A stretch of DNA of 64,000 nucleotides from Actinobacteria bacterium OK074 (GTDB lineage Bacteria > Actinomycetota > Actinomycetes > Streptomycetales > Streptomycetaceae). The notes under the pieces were generated by a model, which saw nothing but the letters and a program-made list of their open reading frames with translations, ran no database searches and was not told the origin of the DNA. Made by a program: the position numbers and the translations under genes. Numbering within the stretch: position 1 is the stretch's first letter; every line of letters starts with the position of its first letter. The stretch spans positions 29,720-93,719 of the forward strand of contig LJCV01000022.1 in NCBI GenBank assembly GCA_001298575.1. The letters are read 5' to 3'. Positions 1-8,768 of this stretch are shown in pieces.

Positions 1-1035
1 GCGCAGGGACGCCTCGGGCCACTCCGAGCGCCACTCGGAGCGCCAGCTCTCGGGCCAGGCCCCGGCCTCGGGCGGGTCGAGCACGGTGACCACGAGCCGG
101 TCGTTCTCCAGCTCGGCGAGGGCGATCCGGTCGGCGTGCAGCGGGCCGCGCAGGGCGGCGACCATGGCCCGGCTGACGTCGCGCACGGTGCCCGCGGTGG
201 CCAGGGCGGCGGCCAGCCGCTGGATGCGGGTGACGTCGCTGACGCCGGGCCGCAGCCGGGAGGCGTCCAGGACGGAGCCCGCGAGCCGTACCGGGCGGCC
301 GGGTTCGGCGGGCAGCAGCCGGCCGCGCAGCCGCAGCCAGCGGGGTTCGCCGGTGGGGCGGCGGATGCGGAAGTCGAGTTCGCGGTCGCCGATGGACATG
401 TGTCCCGGTTCGACGACGGACATCACGCTGGGCAGGTCCTCGGGGACGGTCAGGGCCAGCAGGGTCTCGACGCGGCCGTCGAACTCCTTGCGGGTCAGGC
501 CGAACAGTTCCAGCATCGCGTCGTCGACCTCGACCCGGCCGGTGTCCATGGCCAGGCTGAAGGAGCTGACGCGGGGCGCCGCGTCGGTGGCGGGTGGCGG
601 GGCGGGGCAGTCCAGGGCCTCCGCGACCAGCTTCAGGAAGGCGCGGTCCGACTCGTCGAAGCCGCCGGCGCACTCGGTGACGGCGAGGAGCACACCGTCC
701 TCGCGCAGGGGCAGCGCGGCCAGCCAGTGGTCCGTGGCGGGCGCCCCGCGGGCGTCGGCGCGGCGGGCGAGTTCCTCGGGGCCGAACCACACCGGCTGTG
801 CGGACCGGCGGGCCGCCGCGACCGGGGAATCGCCGGCCAGGGGGTAGCTGTCGCGCAGCCCGTACAGGGTGCGGGGCACTCCGGCGGACTCGGCGAGACA
901 GAGCTGGTCGCCGTCGTCGCCGGGGGTGTACACGGCGGCGGCCGATCCGCCCGCGAAGACAAGCACTTGTTCGAGCATGCGGCGCAGCCGCTCCCGGGCG
1001 TCGGGCTCGGCGCCGAGGATCTCAAGGGCCGTCAC
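1..1035 (-). CDS. GAF/PAS sensor protein, probably a SpoIIE-type phosphatase (5' part, cut by window edge)
   Basis: An open minus-strand frame runs from a GTG at 1035 to the window edge without a stop, so only about 345 N-terminal residues are visible. It begins VTALEILGAEPDARERL. A GAF-like segment follows (VYTPGDDGDQLCLAESAG ... YPLAGDSPVAAA), then a PAS-like segment (VDDAMLELFGLTRKEFDG, later WLRLRGRLLPAEPGRP), then the start of a second GAF-like region. In Streptomyces this order usually leads into a PP2C/SpoIIE serine phosphatase domain, but that part lies outside the window, so the phosphatase call is inference. The start is the first GTG giving a sensible N-terminus; its ribosome site (GGGG about 11 nt upstream) is weak. 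The gene is divergent from the lanthipeptide synthetase gene. Confidence 0.7.
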   Translation of the reverse strand, partial: MTALEILGAEPDARERLRRMLEQVLVFAGGSAAAVYTPGDDGDQLCLAESAGVPRTLYGLRDSYPLAGDSPVAAARRSAQPVWFGPEELARRADARGAPATDHWLAALPLREDGVLLAVTECAGGFDESDRAFLKLVAEALDCPAPPPATDAAPRVSSFSLAMDTGRVEVDDAMLELFGLTRKEFDGRVETLLALTVPEDLPSVMSVVEPGHMSIGDRELDFRIRRPTGEPRWLRLRGRLLPAEPGRPVRLAGSVLDASRLRPGVSDVTRIQRLAAALATAGTVRDVSRAMVAALRGPLHADRIALAELENDRLVVTVLDPPEAGAWPESWRSEWRSEWPEASLR

Positions 1036-1290
1036 GGCACGCGGTGTCCCCGTTCTGCGTCCCGGAGAGCCCTCACTGACCACGCCGTCATTACAGCGCT
1101 TATGGGGCGCCCGCGCAGCCCCTGAGATCCGGCGGTACACCTGGCCCCACCACGTATTCGAACAGGTATTGACGCATGCGTAGCGCACGGCGGTCTCGTG
1201 ACAGCTGTGACTGTCCGCCCCCCGGGCGGGGCTGGAAGGCTCGACGTGACAAAGCCCGCGGGGCGAGCGAAGAGGGCCGAAGGGGAGGGC
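1036..1290. promoter_or_regulatory. divergent intergenic region, 5' leader of the lanthipeptide operon
   Basis: No gene is seen. The region must hold promoters for both the sensor gene and the ramC-like gene. A short inverted repeat GACAG-N6-CTGTC lies at 1200-1215, and a GC hairpin CCGCCC/GGGCGG at 1215-1229 sits in the presumed leader of ramC, about 60 bp before its start. A TTGACG at 1169-1174 is a possible -35, but no good -10 follows at the right spacing, as expected if the promoter needs an activator such as RamR. Confidence 0.4.
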
Positions 1291-3870
1291 ATGGACAACC
1301 GGTACGAGGTGTACGCGCTGGCGGACAGCCACTTCTACGACACACCCGACCGGCTGCCCGGGGCCGGGGACACGGCCGCTCCCCGGTTCGACACGGCCAC
1401 GCGCCCGACGCCCGAGGGGTGGCATGCCCAGCGCTTCGGCGACTGGCTGACGCTGACGCCCGTCGACGAAACCGGTGCCCCGCTGCCGTCCCCGTCCCAG
1501 GGCTGGAAGATCCACGCCTCGGCCACCGCCGCCGACGCCGAGCGGATCGCGGCCCGGGTGTGGGACTACTGCGTGCCGCGCCGGATCCCCTTCAAGTTCG
1601 TCCCGGCACCCCATCTGCTGCACCTGCGCAACGCCAAGTACGCGCCACGGGACGGCAGCGGCAAGTTCGTCACCGTCTATCCGGCGGACGAGGGGCAGTT
1701 GCACCTCGTACTGCGCGAACTGGGCGCACTCCTGGAGGGCTGCTCGGGCCCGTACATCCTGACCGACCTGCGCTGGAACGAGGGGCCCCTGTACGTGCGC
1801 TACGGCGCGTTCGCCCGGTCCTTCGTCGTCGACGAGCGCGGCACGCTGGTGCCCGCGCTGCTCGACGGCGACGGCAGACGGGTGCCGGACCGGCGGGACC
1901 CCTCCTTCCGGGTGCCGGAGTGGGTGACGCTCCCCGAGTTCCTCCGGCCGCAGCTGGCGGCGCGCAACGCCACCACCGTGGGCGACCTGCCGTACCGCAT
2001 CGACAAGGCCCTGCACTTCTCCAACGGCGGCGGGGTGTACGCGGGTACCGACACCCGTGACGGCCGCAAGGTGGTGCTCAAGGAGGCGCGGCCGCACGCG
2101 GGACTCGCCGCGGACGGCGCCGACGCGGTCGCCCGGCTGGAGCGCGAGCGGGCGGCGCTGGAGCAGCTGGCGGGCCTCGGCGTGGTGCCCGGGGTGCGCG
2201 ACTGGTTCACGCTGGGCGACCACCGCTTCCTGGTCATGGACTTCCTTGAGGGCCGCCCCCTGAACGCGTTCTTCGCCGAGCGCCACCCCCTGCTGACGCC
2301 CGACCCGGACCCGGCCGAGGTCGCCGCGTACACGGTGTGGGCGCTGCGCATCCACCGCGCGGTCGAGGAGGCGGTGGCCGCGGTGCACGCGCGTGGGATC
2401 GTTTTCAACGACCTGCACGTCTTCAACATCATGGTCGCGCCCGACGACCGTACGGTCTCCCTGCTCGACTTCGAGGCGGCGGCGCCGGCCTCGGAGGGCG
2501 GCCGTCAGGTGGTGGCCCACCCCGGTTTCTTCGCGCCGCCGGACCGCAGGGGCGCCGACGTCGACCACTACGCGCTCGCGTGTCTGCGCCTCGCGCTGTT
2601 CCTGCCGGTCACGTCGTTGTTCGTGATCGACCGCGACCACGCGGCCCGGCTGGCGGAGGTGATCGCGCGGCAGTTCCCGGACGTGCCCGGAGCGTTCCTG
2701 GACGAGGCGGTCACGGAGATCACCCGGTCCGCGCAGGGCCCCGTACCGCCCCGCTCCCCCGCTCCGGCCGACCCGGGCGACTGGCCCTACAGCCGGGACT
2801 CGATGGTGAAGGCGATCCTCGCCTCGGCCACCCCCGAGCGCGCCGACCGGCTCTTCCCCGGCGACATCGCGCAGTTCTCCGACGGCGGCGGACTCGGCCT
2901 CGCGCACGGCGCGGCGGGCGTGCTGTACGCCCTGGCCGAGACCGGGGCCGACCGGTACGAGGAGGGTGAGCGCTGGCTGCTGCGGCACACCGCACCGGCT
3001 CCGGCCGGCACCCCGCTCGGCCTGTACGACGGTCTCGCGGGCGTCGCGTACGTCCTGGACCGGCTCGGGCACCGGCAGCGCGCCCTGGACCTGGTCGAGG
3101 GCATCCTGCGGGAGCGGTGGGACCGGCTCGCCTCCGACCTGCGCGGCGGCCTGGCTGGCCTCGGGCTGGTCCTGGACTCCCTGGCCCGTACGACCGGGCA
3201 GCCGGAGCTGGCCGAACGGGCCGCCGAGGCGACGCGGTTGGTCCTCGACCGGCTGGCCGAACCCCGCCCCGAGGGGCGGCGCGAGCGGGCCGGGCTGCTG
3301 CGCGGCTGGTCGGGGCCCGCGCTGTTCCTGCTGCGCCGCTTCGAGACGACCGGCGACGCCGCATTGCTCGACGCGGCGGGCCGGGCCCTGCGGCGGGACC
3401 TGGACAACTGCGTCGTACAGGAGCTCGGCGGCGGCCTGGAGGTCGACGAGGGCCGGCGGACCCTGCCCTACCTCGGGGACGGCAGCGCGGGGGTGGGCAT
3501 GGTGCTCGACGACCACCTCGCGCTCGGCGGCGGCGATCCCGACGGCGCCCTCGAACGGGCCCGGCAGGGCATCCACACCGCCGCCACCGCCCGCTTCTAC
3601 GCGCAGCCCGGCCTGTTCCAGGGGCGCGCCGGGATGATCCTCCACCTCGGCCGCACCACCACGCCCGGCGCCCGGGAACGCCTTCCCGAGCAGATCGCCG
3701 CACTGGGCTGGTACGGGATGTCCTACCAGGGCCAACTGGCCTTCCCCGGGCACCAGATGATGCGGCTGTCCATGGACCTCGGCACCGGGACGGCGGGCTG
3801 TCTGCTCGCGCTCGGCGCCGCCCTCGACGAGCGGGCCCGCCCGGGCCTGCCGTTCCTGCCGCCGCTGTGA
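1291..3870 (+). CDS. ramC: class III lanthipeptide synthetase (RamC/AmfT-like LanKC)
   Basis: An 859-residue trifunctional enzyme that phosphorylates, eliminates and cyclises the precursor encoded next. Residues about 1-220 match the lyase-like N-terminal part of LanKC proteins (starts MDNRYEVYALADSHFYDTP). Residues about 225-500 are a Ser/Thr-kinase fold with VVLKEARP as the ATP lysine, the catalytic loop GIVFNDLHVFNIMV and LLDFEAA as the metal-binding DFG equivalent. Residues about 540-859 form a LanC-like cyclase toroid with repeated Gly-rich helices; the Cys/His zinc ligands of classical LanC are not evident, as is usual for class III. The ATG at 1291 is chosen because GGGGAGGG lies just upstream. 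An in-frame extension to 1198 lacks a ribosome site. The gene opens the cluster ramC-ramS-ramA-ramB. Confidence 0.93.
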   Translation: MDNRYEVYALADSHFYDTPDRLPGAGDTAAPRFDTATRPTPEGWHAQRFGDWLTLTPVDETGAPLPSPSQGWKIHASATAADAERIAARVWDYCVPRRIPFKFVPAPHLLHLRNAKYAPRDGSGKFVTVYPADEGQLHLVLRELGALLEGCSGPYILTDLRWNEGPLYVRYGAFARSFVVDERGTLVPALLDGDGRRVPDRRDPSFRVPEWVTLPEFLRPQLAARNATTVGDLPYRIDKALHFSNGGGVYAGTDTRDGRKVVLKEARPHAGLAADGADAVARLERERAALEQLAGLGVVPGVRDWFTLGDHRFLVMDFLEGRPLNAFFAERHPLLTPDPDPAEVAAYTVWALRIHRAVEEAVAAVHARGIVFNDLHVFNIMVAPDDRTVSLLDFEAAAPASEGGRQVVAHPGFFAPPDRRGADVDHYALACLRLALFLPVTSLFVIDRDHAARLAEVIARQFPDVPGAFLDEAVTEITRSAQGPVPPRSPAPADPGDWPYSRDSMVKAILASATPERADRLFPGDIAQFSDGGGLGLAHGAAGVLYALAETGADRYEEGERWLLRHTAPAPAGTPLGLYDGLAGVAYVLDRLGHRQRALDLVEGILRERWDRLASDLRGGLAGLGLVLDSLARTTGQPELAERAAEATRLVLDRLAEPRPEGRRERAGLLRGWSGPALFLLRRFETTGDAALLDAAGRALRRDLDNCVVQELGGGLEVDEGRRTLPYLGDGSAGVGMVLDDHLALGGGDPDGALERARQGIHTAATARFYAQPGLFQGRAGMILHLGRTTTPGARERLPEQIAALGWYGMSYQGQLAFPGHQMMRLSMDLGTGTAGCLLALGAALDERARPGLPFLPPL

Positions 3871-3964
3871 CGGCGGCCCCAGAACGCGGTCCCGGTGCCA
3901 TCGGGGCCGTGCCGCACCACCCGTCCCTCACTCGGGGTAGCACCCGAAACGAAAGGATGCCGAC

Positions 3965-4081
3965 ATGGCACTTCTCGACCTCCAGACCATGGAATCCGAC
4001 GAACACACCGCAACGGCCGGCGCGAGCACCGCGAGCCTGCTGTCCTGTGTGTCCACGACGAGTGTGCTGCTCTGCCTCTGA
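3965..4081 (+). CDS. ramS: SapB/AmfS-type lanthipeptide precursor, 38 aa
   Basis: A short gene that is easily missed. The leader begins MALLDLQTME, the LLDLQ recognition box typical of RamS/AmfS precursors. The core ends ASTASLLSCVSTTSVLLCL. It contains two perfect S-x2-S-x3-C units: S21/S24/C28 and S30/S33/C37. In SapB the second Ser of each unit forms a lanthionine with the Cys and the first becomes dehydroalanine; in labyrinthopeptins the same pattern gives labionin. An AAAGGA ribosome site lies about 8 nt before the ATG. The expected product is a two-ring hydrophobic, surface-active peptide aiding aerial hyphae. The ring type and the leader cleavage site cannot be read from sequence. The core lacks charged residues, unlike SapB itself, which has Arg and Asp. 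Confidence 0.93.
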   Translation: MALLDLQTMESDEHTATAGASTASLLSCVSTTSVLLCL

Positions 4082-4102
4082 CACCACCGGGCACCAGCGG
4101 CT

Positions 4103-4140
4103 CCGGGCGGTTCCTCCCCTCACCGGGAGGGGCCGCCCGG
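4103..4140 (+). terminator. strong hairpin between ramS and ramA (attenuator-like)
   Basis: Positions 4103-4118 pair with 4125-4140 in a 16-bp stem with two central G-U wobbles and a 6-nt loop (CTCACC). There is no T tract. The hairpin begins 21 nt after the ramS stop and ends about 30 nt before the ramA start. It probably lets precursor mRNA accumulate over exporter mRNA through partial termination or 3'-end protection. That role is inferred. Confidence 0.75.
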
Positions 4141-4171
4141 GGTCCCCGGTCCGCTCCGGAGGCCGGACGCC

Positions 4172-5887
4172 ATGAGGAAACCGAGCGGGACGTCCGCCTC
4201 CCTGCTGCGCGACACCGTCCGGCACAGCCGGTGGCACTGCGCCGCCCTGGCGCTGGCGGCCACCGGGGAGACCGTGTCGGGGCTCCTGCTCCCGGCCGCC
4301 CTCGGCCGCACCCTCGACGCCCTGCTGGCCCGCCCCGGGAGCGCCACCGGGTGGCTGCTGGGCTGCACCTCCCTGATCGTCCTGCTCGGGCTGCTCGACG
4401 CCTGCCAGGCGGTGCTCGCCGCCACGGTCGACGCCCGGTCCACCGCCCGGCTGCGCGAGCGTCTGACCGGACATGTGCTGGCCGTGGGGCCCCGGGCCGC
4501 CGAGCGGTTCGGCTCCGGCGACCTGGTGGCACGGCTCGTCGGCAACGCGGCGCAGGCCGCCACCGCGCCCGCGGCCGTGGCCGCCCTGCCCGCGGCGCTC
4601 GTCGGGCCGGTGGGTGCCGTGGTGGCGCTGGCCCTGATCAGCCCCTGGCCGGCGGCCGTGTTCCTGTGCGGCGCGCCCGTACTGGCCCTGTTCCTGAAGG
4701 CGTTCGCCCGGGACGCCGCCGCGTGCGCGGCCGACTACCAGCGGGCCCAGGGGCGGATCGCCACCCACCTCGCCGAGGCGATCGGCGGGGCGCGGACCGT
4801 CGCCGCGTCCGGGACCGCCGACAAGGAGGCGGCCCGCGTCCTGCGCCCGCTGCCCGCCCTCTCCGCGGCCGGACACCGGATGTGGCGCGTGCAGGGGCGG
4901 GCCGCGGCCCGGGCGGTCACCGTCGCGCCGCTGCTCCAGCTCGGTGTGGTGGCCGTCGCGGGCGTCCTGCTCGTCCACCACCGGCTGACCGTCGGCGAGG
5001 TGCTGGCCGCGTCGCGGTACGCGGTCCTGGCGGCCGGCGTGGGCGTGCTGGTCGGCCGACTGGCGGGGCTGGCCCGGGCGCGGGCGGCGGCCCGGCGCCT
5101 CGACGAGGTACTGGCCGAACCGGCGATCACCTACGGGCAGCGCGAACTGCCGCCCGGGCAGGGGTGGTTGGAGTTGCGCCGGGTCACCGCCCGGCGCGGC
5201 GGCCGGACCGTCCTGGACGCCGTCGACCTGGTCGTGCCCGCCGGTTCCTGCGTCGCCGTGGTCGGCCGTTCCGGGTCGGGCAAGTCGCTGCTGGCCGCGA
5301 TGGCCGGGCGCCTCGCGGACCCCGACGAGGGCGAGGTCCTGCTCGACGGCGTGCCCCTGCGGGCCCTGCGACGGCGGGCGCTGCGGGGCGCGATCGGCCA
5401 TGCCTTCGACCGTCCCGCGCTGCTCGGCGCGACCGTCGAGGACACCATCGCCCTCGGCGCGGACACCGTCGACCCCCGCGCGGTCCGCCGGGCGGCGGCA
5501 GCGGCCCGCGCCGACGCCTTCGTACGACGGCTGCCGAACGGCTACGCCACCGCCTGCACGGCCGCCCCACTCTCCGGCGGCGAGGTCCAACGCCTCGGTC
5601 TGGCCCGGGCGTTCGCCCACGGGGGACGGCTGCTCGTCCTCGACGACGCCCTCTCCAGCCTCGACACGGTGACCGAACGCCATGTCACCGACGCCCTCCT
5701 CGGCCCCACGGCCGGACCCGGCGGCTCCCGGCTGGTCGTCGCCCACCGCGCGTCCACGGCGGCCCGCGCGGACACGGTGGCCTGGCTGGACGAGGGGCGG
5801 ATCCGCGCGGTGGGCCCGCACGCGCGCCTGTGGCGGATCCCCGGGTACCGGGAGGTCTTCGGCGCGGCCGACGGGGGGACGCCGTGA
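4172..5887 (+). CDS. ramA: ABC transporter, fused membrane/ATPase half-exporter (RamA-like)
   Basis: A 571-residue type I exporter half, expected to pair with RamB to export the lanthipeptide. The first ~300 residues are hydrophobic membrane segments (for example LALAATGETVSGLLLPAALG and APLLQLGVVAVAGVLLVHH). The nucleotide-binding domain has Walker A GRSGSGKS, signature LSGGEVQRLGLARAF, Walker B LLVLDDALSSLD and an H-loop VVAHRAST. The residue after the Walker B Asp is Asp rather than the catalytic Glu, so this site may be weakly active, a common asymmetry in heterodimeric exporters. GGAGG lies about 10 nt before the ATG. The stop overlaps the next start by four bases, which points to translational coupling. 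Confidence 0.92.
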   Translation: MRKPSGTSASLLRDTVRHSRWHCAALALAATGETVSGLLLPAALGRTLDALLARPGSATGWLLGCTSLIVLLGLLDACQAVLAATVDARSTARLRERLTGHVLAVGPRAAERFGSGDLVARLVGNAAQAATAPAAVAALPAALVGPVGAVVALALISPWPAAVFLCGAPVLALFLKAFARDAAACAADYQRAQGRIATHLAEAIGGARTVAASGTADKEAARVLRPLPALSAAGHRMWRVQGRAAARAVTVAPLLQLGVVAVAGVLLVHHRLTVGEVLAASRYAVLAAGVGVLVGRLAGLARARAAARRLDEVLAEPAITYGQRELPPGQGWLELRRVTARRGGRTVLDAVDLVVPAGSCVAVVGRSGSGKSLLAAMAGRLADPDEGEVLLDGVPLRALRRRALRGAIGHAFDRPALLGATVEDTIALGADTVDPRAVRRAAAAARADAFVRRLPNGYATACTAAPLSGGEVQRLGLARAFAHGGRLLVLDDALSSLDTVTERHVTDALLGPTAGPGGSRLVVAHRASTAARADTVAWLDEGRIRAVGPHARLWRIPGYREVFGAADGGTP

Positions 5888-7818
5888 CGGCCCGGGGGCG
5901 CCGGGGCGTGGCCGTACGCCTGGCGCTGTGGTCCCTGCTGGAGACCGGGCAGACGTTCCTGCTGGGATACGCGCTCGCGCGGGCCCTCGACAGCGGGTTC
6001 CTGGCCGGGCGGGCGCCGGTCGGGCTCGCCTGGCTCGGGGCCGCGGGCGGCGCGGTGGCGGTGGGCGCGCTGGGGACGGCCCGGGTGTACGGGGCCGTCG
6101 CCGCGCTCGTCGAACCGTTGCGCGACCGGTGGGTGGAACGGGTGGTGGCGCGGGGCGTGCGGGAGGCCGACGGCTCTGCGCTGTCCGGTCTGACCCAGCA
6201 GGTGGAGATCGCCCGGGACACGTTCGCGGGTCTGGTGATGGTGGCCCGGTCGTTCCTGTTCACCGCGGTGGGCGCGCTCGTCGGGCTGTTCTCCCTCGCC
6301 CCGGCGCTGCTCCTCGTGGTCGCTCCGCCGCTGGCCGCGGGAGTCGCGCTGTGCGTGGTGTCGCTGCGGCCCCTGGCCCGCCGTCAGGAGGCGTTCCTGG
6401 TGGCCGACGAGGCCATCGCCGACCGGCTCGGCCGGGTCTGTCCCGGCCTGCGGGACGTGACGGCGTTCGGCGCGCAGGAGCAGACCGCCGCCGAGGTCGG
6501 CGCATGCGTCGACGCCGAGCTGCGGGCGGCCCGCTCGCTGGCCCGCTGGGGCGCCCTGCGGGTGGCGTCGCTCGCCGTCGGCGGACAGCTCCCGGTCGTG
6601 CTGCTCCTGGCCACCGCCCCCTGGCTGCTGGACCACGGCGTCACCGCGGGCGGGCTCGTCGGCGCCCTGGCCTACGTGACACAGTCCCTGCTGCCCGCCC
6701 TGCAGAGCCTGGTCCACGGCCTGGGCACGAGCGGGACCCGACTGCGGGTGGTCCTGCGCAGGCTGGACGCGGGGCTGACGGCAACGGGGGCGCCCCGCCG
6801 CGGGCCCGTCGAGCGGGGTACGGACACCGAAGGGCCGGGGGACGCGGCCGGGTGCCCCTCGGACGGCCGGACCGGCCTCGCGACGGCCGCACCCGTCCAC
6901 CGCCGTCCGCCTCCTCCCCTGCGGCCCGCGCCCGACGCCCTCGTCGTACGGTCGCTCACCTTCGCCTACGGGCCCGGGGCCGTCCCCGTCGTCGAGGATC
7001 TCGACCTGGCCGTCCCGGCAGGCTCCTCGCTCGCCGTCGTGGGACCCAGCGGGATCGGGAAGTCGACGCTGGCCGCACTGGTCGCGGGGGTGCTGCGCCC
7101 GCGGGCGGGCAGTGTCCGGGTCTACGGCCATCCGGTGCCCGGCCCGGCGGCCCACGCGGCGCGCGTGCTCATCCCGCAGGAGGCGTACGTGTTCACCGGC
7201 ACCTTCCGCGACAACCTCGTGCACCTGCGGTCCGATCCCGTGTCCGAGGCCGAGGTGCGGGCCGCCGCCGAGGCGGTCGGGCTCACCGCGCTCCTCGACC
7301 GGGCGGGCGGGCCCGCGGCCGAGATCGCCCCGGCCACGCTCTCGGCCGGCGAACGGCAACTGGTCGCGCTCACGCGCGCGTACCTCTCCCCGGCGTCGCT
7401 CGTCCTGCTCGACGAGGCGACCAGTCATCTGGACCCGGAGGCGGAGGACCGCGCCGAGCGCGCCTTCGCCGGGCGGCCCGGCACCACGCTCGTGGTGATC
7501 GCGCACCGGACGGCGTCGGCCCGGCGCGCGGACCGCGTCCTGGTCATGGACGGGCGGCGGACCTCCTACGGCACCCACGAGGCCCTGCTGGCGCACTCGC
7601 CCCACTACCGCGACCTCGTCGGCGCCTGGACACCCGCCGGGCCCGGGGGCGTCGGGTCAGAGCCACCCCTCCCCCTGGGAGATCCGGATGGCGTCGATAC
7701 GGTTGCGGGCCCCGGTCTTGCGGGTGATGGCGGCCATGTAGTTGCGTACGGTTCCGTGGGACAGATGGAGACTCCCGGCGATCTCCGCGACGGAGGCCCC
7801 CTCCGCGGCCAGGGATAA
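5884..7818 (+). CDS. ramB: ABC transporter, fused membrane/ATPase half-exporter (RamB-like)
   Basis: Starts with GTG at 5884 inside the ramA stop (GTGA overlap) and encodes 644 residues. Membrane segments come first (LALWSLLETGQTFLLGYALA, LLGLFSLAPALLLVVAPPLA-type stretches), then a linker rich in Gly, Pro and Arg around residues 295-345, then an ATPase domain with Walker A GPSGIGKST, signature LSAGERQLVALTRAY, a canonical Walker B LVLLDEATSHLD and H-loop VIAHRTAS. It complements the atypical Walker B of RamA. The frame does not stop until 7818, so its last ~54 codons are antisense to the 3' end of ramR. Those residues (Gly/Pro-rich) look non-homologous and may be an extension gained by stop-codon loss. 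Confidence 0.88.
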   Translation: MTARGRRGVAVRLALWSLLETGQTFLLGYALARALDSGFLAGRAPVGLAWLGAAGGAVAVGALGTARVYGAVAALVEPLRDRWVERVVARGVREADGSALSGLTQQVEIARDTFAGLVMVARSFLFTAVGALVGLFSLAPALLLVVAPPLAAGVALCVVSLRPLARRQEAFLVADEAIADRLGRVCPGLRDVTAFGAQEQTAAEVGACVDAELRAARSLARWGALRVASLAVGGQLPVVLLLATAPWLLDHGVTAGGLVGALAYVTQSLLPALQSLVHGLGTSGTRLRVVLRRLDAGLTATGAPRRGPVERGTDTEGPGDAAGCPSDGRTGLATAAPVHRRPPPPLRPAPDALVVRSLTFAYGPGAVPVVEDLDLAVPAGSSLAVVGPSGIGKSTLAALVAGVLRPRAGSVRVYGHPVPGPAAHAARVLIPQEAYVFTGTFRDNLVHLRSDPVSEAEVRAAAEAVGLTALLDRAGGPAAEIAPATLSAGERQLVALTRAYLSPASLVLLDEATSHLDPEAEDRAERAFAGRPGTTLVVIAHRTASARRADRVLVMDGRRTSYGTHEALLAHSPHYRDLVGAWTPAGPGGVGSEPPLPLGDPDGVDTVAGPGLAGDGGHVVAYGSVGQMETPGDLRDGGPLRGQG

Positions 7819-8253
7819 CACGCTCAACTCCCGCAGGGTCAGCGGCATTTCGGCGGCCTTGAGGAAGCCGAACCCCAAGGAGCCGTCAACAAAACGTTTT
7901 CCCTCGGCGACCTCGTGGATGCCGGACACCAGCCGGTCCGGCGAGCTGTCCTTGTCGACGTACCCCAGCGCGCCCGCCCCCCCCGCCCGCCGCAGCAGAC
8001 CCGGTCGGCGCACGGTGGCGAGAACCAGCAGCCCGGGCGCCGGCCGGCCGCTCAGGTCGCCGAGCGGCAGGGGGTCGGAGGACCCGGCGTACTCCAGGTC
8101 CGCCGCGCAGACGTCCGGCCGGACGGATCTGACCCGGCCGGGCGCACCGAGCCAGGGCGTGTCGAACACTCTCAGGTCCGGCTCCTGGCGCAGCCACTGG
8201 GCCAGCACCGATCTCACCAGACACGCGTCGTGCACGAGTAACACCCGGATCAC
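7657..8253 (-). CDS. ramR: LuxR-family response regulator (RamR/AmfR-like)
   Basis: About 198 residues. An N-terminal receiver-like domain (VIRVLLVHDACLVRSVLAQWL ... VDKDSSPDRLVSGIHEVAEG) has His where receivers usually carry the second acidic residue (LLVHDA), so it is atypical. The C-terminal LuxR/NarL helix-turn-helix reads LTLRELSVLSLAAEGASVAEIAGSLHL, then SHGTVRNYMAAITRKTGARNR. RamR and AmfR are known direct activators of the ram/amf operons. The GTG at 8253 is chosen because GGGGAG lies at a proper distance; an ATG at 8265 would put that ribosome site inside the gene. It is convergent with and overlaps ramB by about 160 bp. Confidence 0.88.
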   Translation of the reverse strand: MIRVLLVHDACLVRSVLAQWLRQEPDLRVFDTPWLGAPGRVRSVRPDVCAADLEYAGSSDPLPLGDLSGRPAPGLLVLATVRRPGLLRRAGGAGALGYVDKDSSPDRLVSGIHEVAEGKRFVDGSLGFGFLKAAEMPLTLRELSVLSLAAEGASVAEIAGSLHLSHGTVRNYMAAITRKTGARNRIDAIRISQGEGWL

Positions 8254-8694
8254 GCACTCCCCCATTCGTACCGCCGGCCCCGCCGATTCGGCCCCGCCGG
8301 TCCCGTCGGCCGATCACGTGCCCATTGTTCGCGGACGCGACCATTCGGTGGGGGCGAATAACCGGTCATCGGGGAGCTAGGGGGCGCACGAGGGGCGCCC
8401 GTAAGGCGAGCCGCACTTCCGCCGAGGGGGCATGAAACAGGGCCCCTGGGGTAAGGGCTGCACGGCTGCGACGCGATCAGGTGGGGTTTCGCCCCGGTGT
8501 GGACAGCCGGGGACGGTGCGGGTGCGGGCGTACGGCCTTGTGCACGGCCCGCGTTGCGATCGCATCGCGGAGCGTCGGGGCTCGCGGGCCGGGGAGACCG
8601 ACCGGGGGCACGGTTCGCGGGCCCGGGTGGGACGGGTCGGCCGAGGGGGCCGGTTCGGACCGGCCGCCGACACGGCGACGGCCGGGGACGCACG
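8254..8694. other. intergenic region upstream of ramR
   Basis: About 440 bp between the ramR start and the terminator of the protease gene. I see no coding region with typical codon bias or ribosome sites. A locally AT-richer patch around 8335-8375 is the most likely place for the ramR promoter, but no consensus elements stand out. Confidence 0.4.
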
Positions 8695-8728
8695 ACGGTC
8701 CGGTCCTCCCGCCGGAGGACCGGACCGT
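8695..8728 (-). terminator. intrinsic-type hairpin downstream of the protease gene
   Basis: A perfect 15-bp stem (8695-8709 with 8714-8728) closed by a CGCC tetraloop, 40 bp beyond the protease stop codon. It has no T tract, as is common in Streptomyces. It would stop minus-strand transcription of the protease gene before it enters the ramR upstream region. Confidence 0.8.
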
Positions 8729-8768
8729 CACCGGCACGTGGCCGGAACGAATTCCGCGGTGTGCCGCG

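Noticed and set aside
2720..5821. A long minus-strand open frame across ramC, ramS and ramA
   Set aside because: Composition is Gly/Arg/Pro/Gln-rich with no family features; the plus strand encodes well-conserved proteins with ribosome sites.
7657..8265. ramR start at the ATG at 8265
   Set aside because: The GGGGAG ribosome site lies between this ATG and the GTG at 8253; the GTG also gives the family N-terminus IRVLLV.
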